Assembly: GCA_026874595.1 (NCBI GenBank)
Contig: CM049306.1
Span: 15,831,019 to 15,895,018, forward strand
Reading direction: 5' to 3'
Origin: Sipunculus nudus
Lineage: Eukaryota > Annelida > Sipuncula > Golfingiida > Sipunculidae
DNA: 64,000 nucleotides
Positions 48,744-60,863 of this stretch are shown here, piece by piece. The notes under the pieces are model-generated. The model saw nothing but the letters and a program-made list of their open reading frames with translations, did no database searches and was not told where the DNA came from. The first letter of the stretch is position 1; the number at the start of each line of letters is the position of its first letter. Both the position numbers and the translations under genes were made by a program.

Positions 48744-49115
48744 TTTTTAGCTAAGCTGACTGAAAGTCATCTGAGCTATAGCCATAACTCATTGTCCATC
48801 GTCCGTCTATCTGCATGTCTTTCCAGCTGTCTGTTTGTCCGTTAACAGAGCAAAAATCATAACCACTGGACCTAGAAACCTCTTACTGTAAACCCATGGA
48901 GGTCAATAACAAATCTCCTTTGAAACCTGAAATTAGGTAACAATGACCTATACCCTTCGAGCTATGGTATCTGAAAGTTCTCCCAGAAAAATTAAAAATT
49001 AGATACAAAAGCTCAAGTATCTGAATAACTAATGCATTAATTGCCATGATCCTTTCCATGCAAATTGATCATAGAGTGTTTCACCATTTCCTGGATATTG
49101 GTGGCGCCACTTGTA
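48744..49115 (+). mobile_element. HINE family A-alpha, 5' part of copy A-alpha5
   Basis: Head TTTTTAGCTAAGCTGACTGA, AGTCATCTGAGCT, then one core repeat ending GGTGGCGCCACTTGTATTTTT, where B3 begins. The core-like block 61003-61310 may be its continuation. Confidence 0.7.
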
Positions 49116-49625
49116 TTTTTTAGCGAATCTTTGAGCTTATGTGCAGCATTGTCCAACTACAGTTGTCCATTGTCTGTCATTAACCCATGCTAACTCAAAA
49201 AGCATCAAAGCTAGCAGCCCAAAATTTCAAAAGAATCAGTCACAGGCCAAACTCTATGAGATTATGCTTATTTTTTTTTGCTATCTGAATTAACTTAGAT
49301 TTTATAGGGAAAAAGCTAAAAAAAACCTTTAGAAATCTTCTCTCCGAAACTGTTCAGTGAAATTGTTGTATATTCAAAGAAATAATCCCTGAAACAATTT
49401 TTTAGCTCAGCTGACTATAAGTCATCTGAGCTATAGTCGTGGCCCATTGTCCATCGGTCTGTCTAGCCGTCCATCCGTCCGTCCGTAGATGTGGCACATT
49501 TTGAAACCGTAAGACCTAGGAATCCAAAATTCAGCATAATGTTAGATGTCCCCAAGATCTCCTACCAAGCTGAAACCTGGGTCTTTGCGACATCTTTCCT
49601 TTGAGAAATTAAGGAAAAACCTCAA

Positions 49626-51674
49626 TTTTTAGCTCAGCTGACTGAAAGTCATCTGAGCTATAGCGATCACTCTTTGTCCGTCGTCCGTCTGTCTGTCTGT
49701 CTGTCTGTCCGTCCGTCTGTCCGTCTGTCTGTCCGTTAACCAGGCACAAATCGTAACCACTGGACCTGGAATCTTCTAACTTGACATCCAGGGAGTACCA
49801 TGAAAAATCTCCTTGGAAACCTGAAATTAGGTCTCTGTTACCCATAACCTCTGAGCTATGGGGCTCCGAAGTACCCCCCCAGAAAAATGGAAAATTTGAT
49901 ACAAAAGCTCAAGTATCTGAACAACTATTGCATTGATCACCATGATTCTGTGCATGGATATTGATCATGGAATGTTTCATCAGTTTCTGCAGTCTGGTGG
50001 CGCCACCTATATTTTTTCGATTTTTACGAATTTTTTTCTTTATTTTTGAGACCTCTTGAGATGTGGTCATCTGTTAACAGGGCAAAAAATTGTAATGACT
50101 GGACCTAGAATCTTCTCTCTTGAAATTCCGGGAGGCCCATGAAAAGTTTCTTTGGAAACCTGAAATTAAGTCTCTGTTACCCATAACCTCTGAGCTATGG
50201 GGCTTCAAAATAACCCCCAGAATAATGGAAAATTTGATTCAAAAGCTCCAGTATCTGAACAACTATTGCATTGATCACCATGATTCTTTGCATGGATATT
50301 GATCATGGAATGTTTCATCAGTTTCTGCAGTCTGGTGGCGCCACCTGTATTTTTTTTATTTTTACGAATTTTTTTCTCTATTTTTGAGACCTCATAAGAT
50401 GTGGTCATCTGTTAACATGGCACAAATCGTAACAACTGGACCTAGAATCTTCTCTCTTGACATGCTGAGAGGCCCATGAAAAGTCTCCTTAAACACTTGA
50501 AATTAGGTCTCTGTTACCCATAACCTCTGAGCTATGGGGCTCTGAAGTACCCCCCGGAATAATGGAAAATTTGATACAGAAGCTCAAGTATCTGAACAAT
50601 TATTATATTGATCACCATGATTCTTTGCATGGATATTGATCATGAAATGTTTCATCAGTTTCTGCATTCTGGTGGAACCACCTGTATTTTTTCGATTTTT
50701 TAAAGTTTTTTTTCTCTATTTTTGAAACCTTTTAAGATGTAGTCATCTGTTAACAGGGCACAAATCATATCAACTGGACCTAGAATCTTCTGTCATGACA
50801 TGCAAGGACGGTCATAAAAAGTCTATATGGACCTGATACAAGGTCTCTGTTACTGATATCCTTTCAGCTATGAGGCTCGGAAGTTCCTCCCAGAATAATG
50901 AAAAAATTGATACAATAACTAATGCATTGATCACCATGATTGTCTACATTTGTATTGATAATGGCTTGTTTCATCAGTTTCTGTAGACTGGTGGTGCCAC
51001 CTGTATTTTGATTTTTTAAGAATTTTTTTCTTGATTTTTGAGACCTTTAAACATTTGGTCATCTGTTAACAGGCCACAAATCATAATGACTTGACCTAGA
51101 ATCTTCTTTCTTAACATGCAGGGAGGTCCATGAAACATCTTGGAAATCTGAAATTAGGTCTCTGTTACCCATATCCTTCATGCTCTGGGGCTCCGAAGTA
51201 CTCCCCAGAGTAAAGATTTGGTCATCTGTTAACAGAGCACAAATTATAATGACTTGACCTAGAATCTCCTTTCTTGATATGCTGGGAGGCCCCTGAAAAG
51301 TCTCCTTGTGCACCTGAAATTACATCTCTGTTACCCATATCCTTCATCCTATGCCGCTTTGAAATACCCCCCAGAATAAACATTTGGTCATCTGTTAACA
51401 GGGCACAAATCATAATAACTGGACCTAGAATTTTATTTTTTGACATGCTGGGAGACCCCTGAAAAGTCATCTTGTAAACCTTGAAATAGGTGTCTGTTAC
51501 CCATATCCTTCATGCTACAGAGCTCCATAGTACCCCAATGAATATTGGATGATTTTATACAAAAGATCAAGTTTGGAAAAAGTATTTCATTCAAATTTGA
51601 CATTCAGATGATAAAATTACTTTTGTCAATGTCTTCCTGGTCAGCTGAGCGTCATGACCCCTGGGTCACTTGTT
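49626..51674 (+). mobile_element. HINE family A-alpha, copy A-alpha6 (complete)
   Basis: Head TTTTTAGCTCAGCTGACTGA, CTATAGCGATCAC, GTCCG/GTCTG stretch (49677-49735). Core repeats about 340 bp apart (CACAAATYRTAA near 49746, 50086, 50421, 50758), then shortened ones (51070, 51240, 51403). Exact palindromes at 49996 and 50334. Ends GGTCAGCTGAGCGTCATGAC, CCCTGGGTCACTTGTT. No gene. Confidence 0.82.
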
Positions 51675-52373
51675 TTATTAAAAACCTATTTTCACACTTC
51701 AAGACTGCCTATTATCAAAACCACCCATCTGTTTTTCCTCATATTTACCATAAATATTCCTCTATATAGTTCCTATGTACATGCCAGAAATTAAGTCTGT
51801 TAAGTATAAATTCTTTAAGTTATGGGCCCGAACATAATGGACTTTGTAAAAAATCAGGAAAAATATTTACTTAACATGAAAAATTTTGAAACTAGAGTCT
51901 ATTTTCCAAAGTATATAACTATAGTTAGTTATGATTCATTTGTTTACCAAAAATTAGATCTGAATTTTGTAAATTTGTTAAGTTATTAGCATAAAAATAA
52001 AATCAGTACCGTAAATTTTGCCCAACTTTGACCATGGCACGTTTTTTTCATGTAAGTACCATTGATTTAATTTTCACAGCATGTAAACATAAATATTTAA
52101 TTTGTTTAAAGGCCTACTTCCATGAAAAAAATAAAATGAAATACTACTGAAGGTTTATTCATTTACATGTATATGTTTAAATTATGGTATAATAAAATCA
52201 AGTTTTGCGCACTTAACCGTTAAAATTTAAATCGAAAGACCCGTAATCCACCCCACTCAGGGCCCCAAGCCAAACAGAAGCGTCCTGGCCAAGGCAATTG
52301 TGACGTCACAACCAGAACACACCGGGCGGTATTGTAATGGCATCAGTTGAGTTTAACACGATCTGGGGAAAAT

Positions 52374-52563
52374 ATGCCAAAGTATTGCGTGGTCGGGTTG
52401 AGCAGTAACATCAAGGGTGATGGTGTGAGCTTAATCAAATTTTAACAAGTGTATAAGCTACATGTTCGTGCCAAATGGACAGGATTTCTTAACAGAAGAG
52501 GCTTAACTGGACCCGGCCGAGCATGATCTGGGAAGGGGATTCCCCAGGTTTGGCCACTGACAT
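52374..52563 (+). pseudogene. THAP zinc-finger remnant (transposase N-terminus)
   Basis: ATG at 52374 encodes MPKYCVVGLSSNIKGDG followed by VSLIKF, a stop, then RAKWTGFLNRRG and another stop. The THAP pattern is M-P-x-x-C-x(2-4)-C, then H-x-F-P and a conserved W about 15-20 residues on. Here the first Cys and the Trp are present, the second Cys is Ser and the zinc-binding His and later Cys-His are lost or out of frame. In an active element this domain would bind the transposon's subterminal DNA. It lies 265 bp from the left end, as expected for a transposase N-terminus. Confidence 0.65.
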
Positions 52564-53553
52564 GAGGGTGCGGACGGACTTTTCCTAACATTTAGTCAGT
52601 TTTGTTGCCACTCTACATCCCTTACATGCGTAGGCTGCTAACTAGGAAATGATGCTGCTTTTCATCTTTACAACTCCTGAATCTCTTAGTCTTCAACTTT
52701 GCAACTGTTATTCCCCGACTCGGCCTTGACACGTTGGGAGCTGGCACCATGCAGTCTGCACTGACGCCGTATCAGGATTTCAAGCGATGTGTTATATGAC
52801 AACCAACATATAGCTGCTTGTTGATCATATAAGTTTAATAATATCAAACTGATCAATAAATTAATTTATTATTAAATGTGTTGAACGCTTGTAAATGATA
52901 AAAACTTTATTTTTTATTTTGGGACTTTTTTTTTACAAGTTTCAAGACACATATGACCGAAGGGGTCAAGTAAAGCTCGGTGCATGGTGCCTTAGCAAAG
53001 GCATTAACATTGGAGAAACAATTTATAGGATTCTTAAAAAAATAAACCCAGGACCACGTTAAAAATCGTTCCTCCTTATTGTTGACAATAATCAAAATAA
53101 TTTATTTTAATATTTCAAATCTTTTGAAATATCAGACAATTAACAATTTTAAAAAATTATACCATGCATTTCAGCATATTTTATTTCTGTGCCCAAATAA
53201 TATGAAAAAAATAGGCTTCGTAATGGCTTCCTTACATTAAACGTGTGTGTTATATATGGGTTGGGGATATTTTCACTCTGTTTGAAATTTTTTTAAAGTT
53301 TTCTTTTAAATATATGTTATGATAAAATGTTATATTGTTTTAAAAATGTGTATTTGTTGTATAAAATGTGATAAGCAATGTTTTATCCATTTTTATATAG
53401 CCAAAAAAACAAAAACAAATTCTACGCCAAGTATTCACACACACTCATACATATAATTTAAGAGGTGTGATTAAAATGTAACAAGTATGTAAATTTAAGT
53501 ATGTAATACTTGTATATGAAATATGAATATATAACGTGTATACATGTAAATAT

Positions 53554-53554
<1 letters not shown>

Positions 53555-53604
<50 letters not shown>

Positions 53605-53606
53605 AG
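53555..53606. repeat. Microsatellite (TA)n(TG)n
   Basis: TATATA tract followed by TGTGTG, inside the Kolobok-like element. Confidence 0.95.
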
Positions 53607-54349
53607 ATATATAAAGATAGACACTTGTAGTATGTATATAACAAAATATCAAATCAATTACACAGTCAGTCATAAAGAGAACTCCAAATCTGTTTCAGCA
53701 GTCTCTCTCCTTCCTTGTTAGTATGATTTGCCATATTGCACTCAAAGATGTTACACTTGAACCTTCAGATGATACACTTGCCAAAGTACCCATGCATTTA
53801 GTCCATATATACCTATACAAATACTGATCAACCTTACCAAAGACAACATATGGGTAATTTTGTATAATTTTAAATGTTAATTTATTGTAAATGTACTTTT
53901 CTTGGAATTAAATCTGCTATCATGCAGAGTATTATAACTGGAATACATGTATGGTTTCTGGGCACATTTTTTTTTCACATTACACAATTCTTACATTGGG
54001 GCATACTAAAAGTACCCCTGAAATCCAGATAAACGGTTTTACATCAGCCCAAACAAAAACAGAGCAATTATTCTTAAAATCTTGCTTGTAAATTTTTATT
54101 TGCACAAGTAAAGCCTAGCTGAGGCAGTATTGCAAGAACATTGCCAACATAAAACAGATTAATAATACTTTCATTAATAGCCATGGGCTTTCCGTCTGGT
54201 GGAGTGTTATATACAGAACTGTATCATACATATATACTGTGTATAATTATAATGTCACTGTGTGTGATTTTTGTATTATGAAACATGACTCTTTCATAAT
54301 TCATTTAAAAATGTGAATTTCATGCTTTGTATTATATATTTCAAATTTA

Positions 54350-54354
<5 letters not shown>

Positions 54355-54433
<79 letters not shown>
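54355..54433. repeat. Microsatellite (CT)n(AT)n
   Basis: About 26 bp of CT units followed directly by about 50 bp of AT units. Confidence 0.95.
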
Positions 54434-54437
<4 letters not shown>

Positions 54438-54505
54438 TTATAAAAGGAAAGAGTGTAAATTATATAGATAATCAAATGTATGTATCATCTCCATGATGAT
54501 GGGCC

Positions 54506-54526
54506 GGGGGGGGGGGGGGGGGGGGG
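54506..54526. repeat. Poly-G tract
   Basis: An unbroken G run of about 20 bases; a possible quadruplex former and an assembly-error risk. Confidence 0.9.
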
Positions 54527-56211
54527 AGTACTTAAAATTAGTACCACCCTCCATCGGGATGGGTGTGGTACGTAAACAGCTTCATTTAAGACTAGCCCCG
54601 TGTGTGGTACTATAAGGTTACATGTATTTATGAGGTAAGGCCTGCCAAGTCAAAACTCGCTTTATATGTTATAGTAATTTATACGAAAAGTATATATACT
54701 ATAGTAATACTACCGCTATACAAAAAAGCGCTTATCATTGTCAAAACAACAAAAATGCATTCCTGATTATGAAGCATGTATGTATAAATTATGAGAAAAA
54801 GAAAGGACCAGCGCTTTATTCATACAACAAAACCAAGTTGCTTATCAGCTGATTTTTGCAGAATCAAAATATGCCACCACGGCACCAGTCACAACATTGT
54901 TAATGTATCACAACAACAAACTTTGTTGCAAAGCGTCGCGAGCGATATTGGACAAACTCGACCAAGTCAAGAATCACCATCGGCATCTGGTACTACTCAA
55001 CATTTTCTTGCTAATATTATATTACTGAATAATCTCGTTATTTTGATTATAATCACCAGATTGAGAATATCCCTTAAAATTCCCACAGACTCCATCCTCG
55101 ATTTTGTAATGCCTGTCACTTCGTCACTGGAATCAAACCTGTTGCCAGTGTTGGCTTGCAGCGGCCGCTGTCTCACTCTGTGTCACCGACTTTTGTTTCT
55201 AACAACGTATACATGGCCCAAAATTACATGAGGCTAATGTCAAAGTTGCCATAAATCTACAGATCTAAATTCGCCGCTTTATTCTCCTTTAACGTGTCTC
55301 AGACATTGTCATCTTACGATGATTCCTCCGACTCGCTTGATCAGATCGACCCGTCCGGCCTTGCTGGAACCACGTGGACGCGCAACCGGGGTTCTGGTTG
55401 TGACGTCACACACGTCCCAAGGGCTGTCTCAACTTTTTCAGGGGGCTCCTAGGACTATGTTCACATATTCGTTCCTATCACGGATAGTATCTCCCCAATG
55501 TCAGTAATTTTTACATCAATTCTATTTGTAGGTTCATACCTTTCATATATGCAAAAACACCCAGAGGGTGGAAGTAGGCCTTTAAATCTGAAATAAAACC
55601 TTGAAAATTAAGCTAGTTATTGATTTTTTTCTTGAGGCTCTATTGTAGACATTTGCTTTGATTACAGATGCAGGGTCCCACTCCAGGTCATTGGAAGTCA
55701 GCTATGCCAGGGATTCTGATTTGTTACAGTCACTTTGGGAGATCCCCTGCTGTGACATGTGTACAGTTATTCTCATATAACCACCCCAATTAACCCCCCC
55801 CCCCCCCCCGCAAACCCAACCCAAGTGTTATGCAGTAATTGTTATTGTTTTCACTCCTTAATTGAAATGCTGTTTCCACTCCGATATGCAAAAACTTTCC
55901 TTGAAAAAGTAATTCAAGATGTAATCCAGAAGATGCAATGTAGCATTTTAAAAGAAATCAATTTTCTTTTAAATGATTTTAAAAAATATAATTGAACCCA
56001 TCAGTATTCTTAAATTTATAAAATATGAAGCACATTAGGGATAAATAAAAATTGTGAAATCTAAATCAAGTATTATTTTTAGATATTTATTGTTTTGCAG
56101 ATTTAAAAGATATATGTTTGTGGTAAAAATAAATAAATATTTGTATGTATGATGTGGTGTTATCTGACAAGATTGAGATTTATGATGATGCAGTTGAGAA
56201 TTATGACCATT

Positions 56212-56452
56212 ATTGACCATATTGACCATTAAGTCTTTTTATTAGTTTCTGCAGACTGGTGGAGCCACCTGTATTTTTTACGCATTTTTTTCTCTTTTTT
56301 GAGATATATAAATACAGACACAATCTTGGCCTGTTGGTTAATCTGTTTGATGCTTCAGTTGAATGGGTATATACTACCATTCAGATGATAAAATTTCCTT
56401 TTGCGAATCTCTTCCCATTCAGCTGAGTGTCATGACCCATGAGTCACTTGTT
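56212..56452 (+). mobile_element. HINE family A-alpha, 5'-truncated copy A-alpha7
   Basis: Matches the last core and tail of A1 (5525-5769): CTGCAGACTGGTGGAGCCAC, CCTGTTGGTTAATCTGTTTG, then TTCAGCTGAGTGTCATGACC, CATGAGTCACTTGTT. No head. Confidence 0.72.
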
Positions 56453-58334
56453 ACCTTCAAGGTCAACTTCAGCTGAGCACAGTGACCCATGGGTGCCTTG
56501 TCTCAAGTTTGTTTGAATGGTCCCGGGCAGTGAATTTTGGCCAAGTTACAGGAAGCTGAACTTAGTCAGTTGGCCAAAAAAGTCACTAAAATTACAGTTT
56601 CAGAAACAGCTGTAGCCATCATCTTCAAATTTTATGCAAATGATGGTCACATGACTCATATTTTAAATTGAGGTATTGGTGGTGCCAGCTGCATTGACCT
56701 TTGATGTATGGGGTTCATCAGTCATCAGTACATTGGCCCAAAATTTCTCAGGAATAACTGGAGCTAGCATCTCCAAATTTTATGCAAAAATCTGTCATAT
56801 ATCAAATGTTGTGGGATTGAGCTTTTTGTGGTGCCACCTACATTAACTTACATTTACAGGGAAAAAGCTAAAAAAAATTGAAAATCTTGAGATCATTGAG
56901 CCAAAATGTTCACTATTTCACAGAAATAATCTCAGAGATGAGCTCTCTTAAGTTAAGTTAAATGGTTAAGGTTAATTTTGGCTGAGTTACAGGAATTTGA
57001 ACTTAATCATTTGGCATACTCTGAAATGACAGGAGCTAGCTTCACCAAGTTTTGTGCAAATGTTGGTCGCATGACTCATATTTGAAATTGTGGTTTTTGT
57101 GGCCTGATTTTTACCATCAAAAACATAGTAATTTTATCCTCTTTCAGCACAAAAATGTTTTATGATGCAACTGTCAAAATGAATGGTTTAAGCTATCACA
57201 AGAATTATCCTAGGGTAGGATTCTTTCAATTGTATAAGAATAGATTGGGCAACATTTTGTCTGCATTTATAAATAGCTTGGTAGACTGCCAACTATTTCA
57301 GACTTGGCAACGGGCCAAGTCTCAGTCTAGATCTATTTATAGCTTTGGCAGATTGCCAACTGTATCAGATAATGCAACAGGTCAAGAGTTCACTCAGTGC
57401 AGCCAGGTACAGGTTAAAAGTTCACTCTGTACAGCCAGGTGCAGGTAAAGAGTTCACTCAGTGCTAGCAATTTGTTCTGGTCCACTCAGGGAAACTGCCT
57501 TTCTCACATAAGCCTGGTCAGCCCAATGCACCTGGCTCAAGAGATGTTTGCTGTATTGGCCGGATATTTTGACCTGTCTATGCATCTTTGAATGGCTTTC
57601 TTGTACACAAGACTGGTGTCAGCTCCTACAGTGACTTTTGCCAATTGTTTATACCTGTTTATTTCTCAGGAGGGATTTGATATATCAGCCTGAATTGGGC
57701 ATATTTATTCATTTTGGATAGCTTTGTTGTATAAAAGACTGGTAGCCCAACCTACAACAAATATTGCACTGTGTATGTCCCTGTTTTTTCTTTTAGGAAG
57801 GATTTGATATATCAGCCTGAGCATATTTATACATCTCAGGTAGCTTTGTCCTATGCAAGACAGGTGGCGCCACTTACAATAATTTTGCTGTGTATGCTCC
57901 TGCTTATTCCTCAGGAGTGATTCAACATATCAGCCTGATATTATACATGTTGATACATTGATATAGAATTGTTTTGTTGTATACAAGACTTGTGGCGCCA
58001 CCTACAATTGTTTAATGCATCTGTGCACATAGCTGAATAGTGGTTTTAAGTATCTGCCTGAAATTTTCATGTCCATACATTTGTGATGGCTTTATTGTAC
58101 ACAAGACTGGTAGTGTCACCTACAATCATTTTTTGTGTTGTGTGCACCCATGCCATTATTTCAGCAGTGACGTTTGTGTAATTATTGCATGTAATCGGGT
58201 TCAAAATGTGCAGTGCTTGCCTTGTACTCCTTCTTAATCACTTGTTACCATTCTGTGAGCATAAAATGAATGAATATTATTACTTGAAACTGATTATGAA
58301 ATAAAGCTTACAAAGTTCTGAGATAATGATAATC

Positions 58335-59500
58335 TTAAATGGGCACAATGATGTATTGGTTGAAGCGCTCACATGCGAAGACAATGGCTAAGCACTTTTT
58401 CTCGATCTGAGCGTATCGTTGCTCAGTTTGTGATAGCGATCGTGATGCATAGGCCCCTGGTTGGCCCTCCTGTAATAAGGTAGCACCTAGGCTAACTTCA
58501 CTACCATCACACTGTATTGTGACCAGTATACTCACATCATAATACTGTAAAACAGGATGTTCCATTACCAGCTTCTTGATTGAGAGGAACGCTTGCTCTT
58601 GCTGACTTTGCCACATCCACAGAGAGTCTTTGTCAGTGAGCCGTCTCAACTGTTCACAAACCTCAGAAAGCCATGTTAGGAACTTCGACAGATAGTTGAC
58701 AAATCCCAGGAACCTCTGTACAGCCTGTACATTCTCTGGGCATTTCATTTTGGTGATAGCTTCGATCTTTTCCGGATCGGGTTTGAGCCCTTCAGATGTC
58801 AATAAATGTCCAGTGTATGGAACTGCTGTCATACGCAGACACATCTTTTTCTTATTGAACTTCAAACCAACTTGTCTGGCACCTTCAAGTATGCCTATGA
58901 GATTGGAGTCATGGTCTGCTATGGCTTCTTCTACTGTGTCTCCTGAACCCCAAACACATATGTCATTATGTATGACACCACATCCTGGCAGACCCACAAT
59001 ATGTTCACTTTGTCCTCTCTGATATTCCTCTGATGCTGGTTTGATTCCCATGGGCATTCTCATCCAGCTATATCTACCAAAGGGGGTCCAGAAAGTGGTT
59101 GCATAACTGCTTTCCTCGTTTAGTTTGATGTGCCAGCAGCCGTCCTTGGCATCAAGTACGGACAGATTAGGAAGTCTGTCCACAATTGTTGGCATGGGTA
59201 GTGGGGAGGCTTTAATGCCTTTTTCAAATTTCTGGGGTCTATACAGATCCTCAACATTCCTGAAGCTTTTCTGACAGCGACCATATTGCTTATCTGGTCT
59301 GTTGGAATGGTAACCTTTGAGATTACAAAATCTCATTCCAAGTCATCAAGCTTTTTCTTCAACTTTGCTATAAGTGGAACTGGCACCTGTCTGGGTTGCC
59401 AGCTGAACAGGTTGAACAGATTTGTCAATTTCAAGGTGTAGCTCACCCGGAAAAAGTCCTAGCCCATGGAACACATCACCATAATCTTTGTAATATGTGA
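58335..59500 (-). pseudogene. G2 reverse transcriptase and RNase H N-terminal part
   Basis: Conserved blocks: frameshifted start (VTIPTD, RICIDPRNLKK), PMPTIVDRLPNLSVLDAKDG (first catalytic Asp), WMRMPMGIKPASEEYQ, VIHNDICVWGSG, FNKKKMCLRM, GHLLTSEGLKPDPEKIEAI, RFLGFVNYLSKFL. The catalytic pair, normally DD, is ND here, so the enzyme would be inactive even if translated. RNase H begins CDGSEVSLGATLLQEG and YASRSLSQTEQRYAQIEKKC, with the catalytic Glu of the IEKE motif changed to Lys, and ends at 58335. A frameshift lies near 59260-59300. Confidence 0.9.
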
Positions 59501-59689
59501 TCAGACTTTAATGGCTCATGTTTTCTATCAGAAATGTGGCTTACACTGTCCATAGGTACATTTACAGTTAAAAGTGTTCACAAGCATCTGCAGACAATAA
59601 TGGACTCTGAGTACCTTTCACCATCTGGAATTCCAGTGTTTGTGTATGCTCTCCACAGGTACATTTAATCTGACTCTTTCCAAGTGGAT

Positions 59690-59930
59690 TCATGTATGAT
59701 CCATCATACAGTCAAAGTCTAGCTCTGCTTTTGTCCATTGGTGGGTCACCATCTTGAGCTATTCTGCAGTAGTCACGAAAACATATCAGATAACATGTTG
59801 AACCGGTATCCATTTGACATAGTAAATCTTGACCAGTGTCCTCAGCAACAATTATTTGCATATTTAGTTCCATCAACTGCTTGCCTCTATCAGAAACTGA
59901 GCTTGGTTATCTTTAATACTGAATCATCAG
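59690..59930 (-). pseudogene. G2 aspartic protease
   Basis: On minus, LCQMDTGSTCYLI gives the retropepsin DTG triad. A stop separates it from the gag-side frame (KITKLSF-stop), so gag and protease are no longer one frame. A few more stops follow before the RT linker (GLFPGELHLEID). Confidence 0.75.
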
Positions 59931-60018
59931 AACTGCTTGATTCACTGTCCTCAGTGTCATCCACTGGATGAACTTTTGCCTGTTTATGTTTAGCAGTTGG
60001 TCTCCATCATCGTTTGGT

Positions 60019-60756
60019 TTAGTGACAAACTTTAGCGAAATGATTAAACCTGCCACAGGCAGCACATTTCTGTCCATAAGCTGGGCATGCATCCTTCCCA
60101 GCTTTGTGTTTGCTACCACAATATTTGCATGACTTTGTTTCAAAATGTTTGGTCTGTGCCTGGGATTCTGATTTTCTCCATTGTTTAAATCTGCTTTTAT
60201 GCTTGCTTTGTTCTGCATATTGAACACTGTCATGTTGTTCAGCATTGTTAGTCATCTGTGTAAGATGTTTCTTGGCAATTTCACTTGCATGACAAGTTTC
60301 TATGGCTGTTTTAAGTGTCAGTTCACTGGTTCTTAAGAGCTTAGAATGAAGGGACTCATCATTGGTGCCTATTTCAATTCTATCCCTAATCATGTTGTTA
60401 TGAAGTGCACCAAAATCACAAGTGGAGGCTAAGTGGCGCAGTCTGTTAATGTAATCATCAAAACTTTCATTACCTCCTTGATCAGCAGGATTCAACACAT
60501 ACCTTTCTAATATGACGTTCTTTTGCGGGTGGAAATGTCTTTCCAAAACATCTAGGATTTTGTTTATATTCTTGCAATCCTCATCCTTGGTATCGAGGTG
60601 TCTGTATATGCGATAACAGTCTTTGCCCATGACACTAAGCAAGGTTGCAATCCTAATCTCGTGCTGCTTCTTGACAAGCTATGTGGTAATTTCATAATTA
60701 TTCCACTGTGAATGGAAAATGTCCCAATTATGGCTCAGGTCACCCTTCACAGACAT
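60019..60756 (-). pseudogene. G2 gag (capsid and two zinc knuckles)
   Basis: The natural start is ATG at 60756 (MSVKGDLSHNWDIF), with an in-frame TAG near 60680. The long open frame 60019-60642 has LLSVMGKDCYRIYRH, HFHPQKNVILERY, DDYINRLRHLASTCDFG and MIRDRIEIGT, a Gypsy capsid signature shared with G1. The C-terminal nucleocapsid knuckles are CKYCGSKHKAGKDAC and CAACGRFNHFAKVC, both with intact C-C-H-C ligands. Only the early stop and a stop at the end break it; this is the best-preserved gene in the window. Confidence 0.88.
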
Positions 60757-60863
60757 TGCGGAGGGAACTGGAACTGCTGACCATTGCGAAATAATCCACA
60801 GTCTAGGCTAATTAACTAGAATAGCAGATTGCAGGCGCATTTTACATGACACTTTTGTCACCA

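Larger units (their letters stand above)
52110..55581. mobile_element. Kolobok-like DNA transposon (degraded)
   Basis: Terminal inverted repeats AGGCCTACTTCCA at both ends and a TTAA target duplication. A second inverted pair lies 170-190 bp inside: GTGACGTCACAACCAGAAC near 52300 and, inverted, near 55393-55411. A THAP-domain remnant follows the left end. TTAA sites plus a THAP-containing transposase fit the Kolobok superfamily; piggyBac also uses TTAA but lacks THAP and has CCC-type ends. No complete transposase: stops throughout, and simple repeats fill 53555-54530. The 3472 bp also hold an unrecognised frame at 54791-55231. Confidence 0.72.
52106..55585. repeat. TTAA target duplication flanking the Kolobok-like element
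   Basis: TTAA at 52106-52109 and 55582-55585. The empty A-beta site at 40340 reads TTTGTTAAAATCTG, with one TTAA. Confidence 0.88.
49398..56501 (+). mobile_element. HINE family A-beta, copy A-beta4 (host of three insertions)
   Basis: Head at 49398 (TTTTTTAGCTCAGCTGACTA). The body breaks at 49625 (A-alpha6 inserted), resumes at 51675, breaks at 52109 (Kolobok-like element) and resumes at 55582. About 500 bp near its end is replaced by a truncated A-alpha7. The end is TTCAGCTGAGCACAGTGACC, CATGGGTGCCTTGT at 56501. Comparison with A-beta2 supplies the uninterrupted sequence at each junction. Confidence 0.78.
49116..58225 (+). mobile_element. HINE family B, copy B3 (interrupted by A-beta4)
   Basis: Head TTTTTTAGCGAATCTTTGAGC, TTATG. 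B body to 49397, then A-beta4, then B body resumes at 56502 (CTCAAGTTTGTTTGAATGGT) exactly where B1 would continue. CAGTGCAGCCAGGTACAG repeats lie at 57380-57460, and ~140-bp units with palindrome variants at 57735, 57864, 57990 and 58110. The canonical 3' end (GCACAGGTTCGC...) is missing; similarity stops near 58225. Confidence 0.7.

Noticed and set aside
54791..55231. 146-codon open frame in the Kolobok-like element
   Set aside because: No transposase motif recognised; the opposite strand is also fairly open, so coding cannot be claimed.
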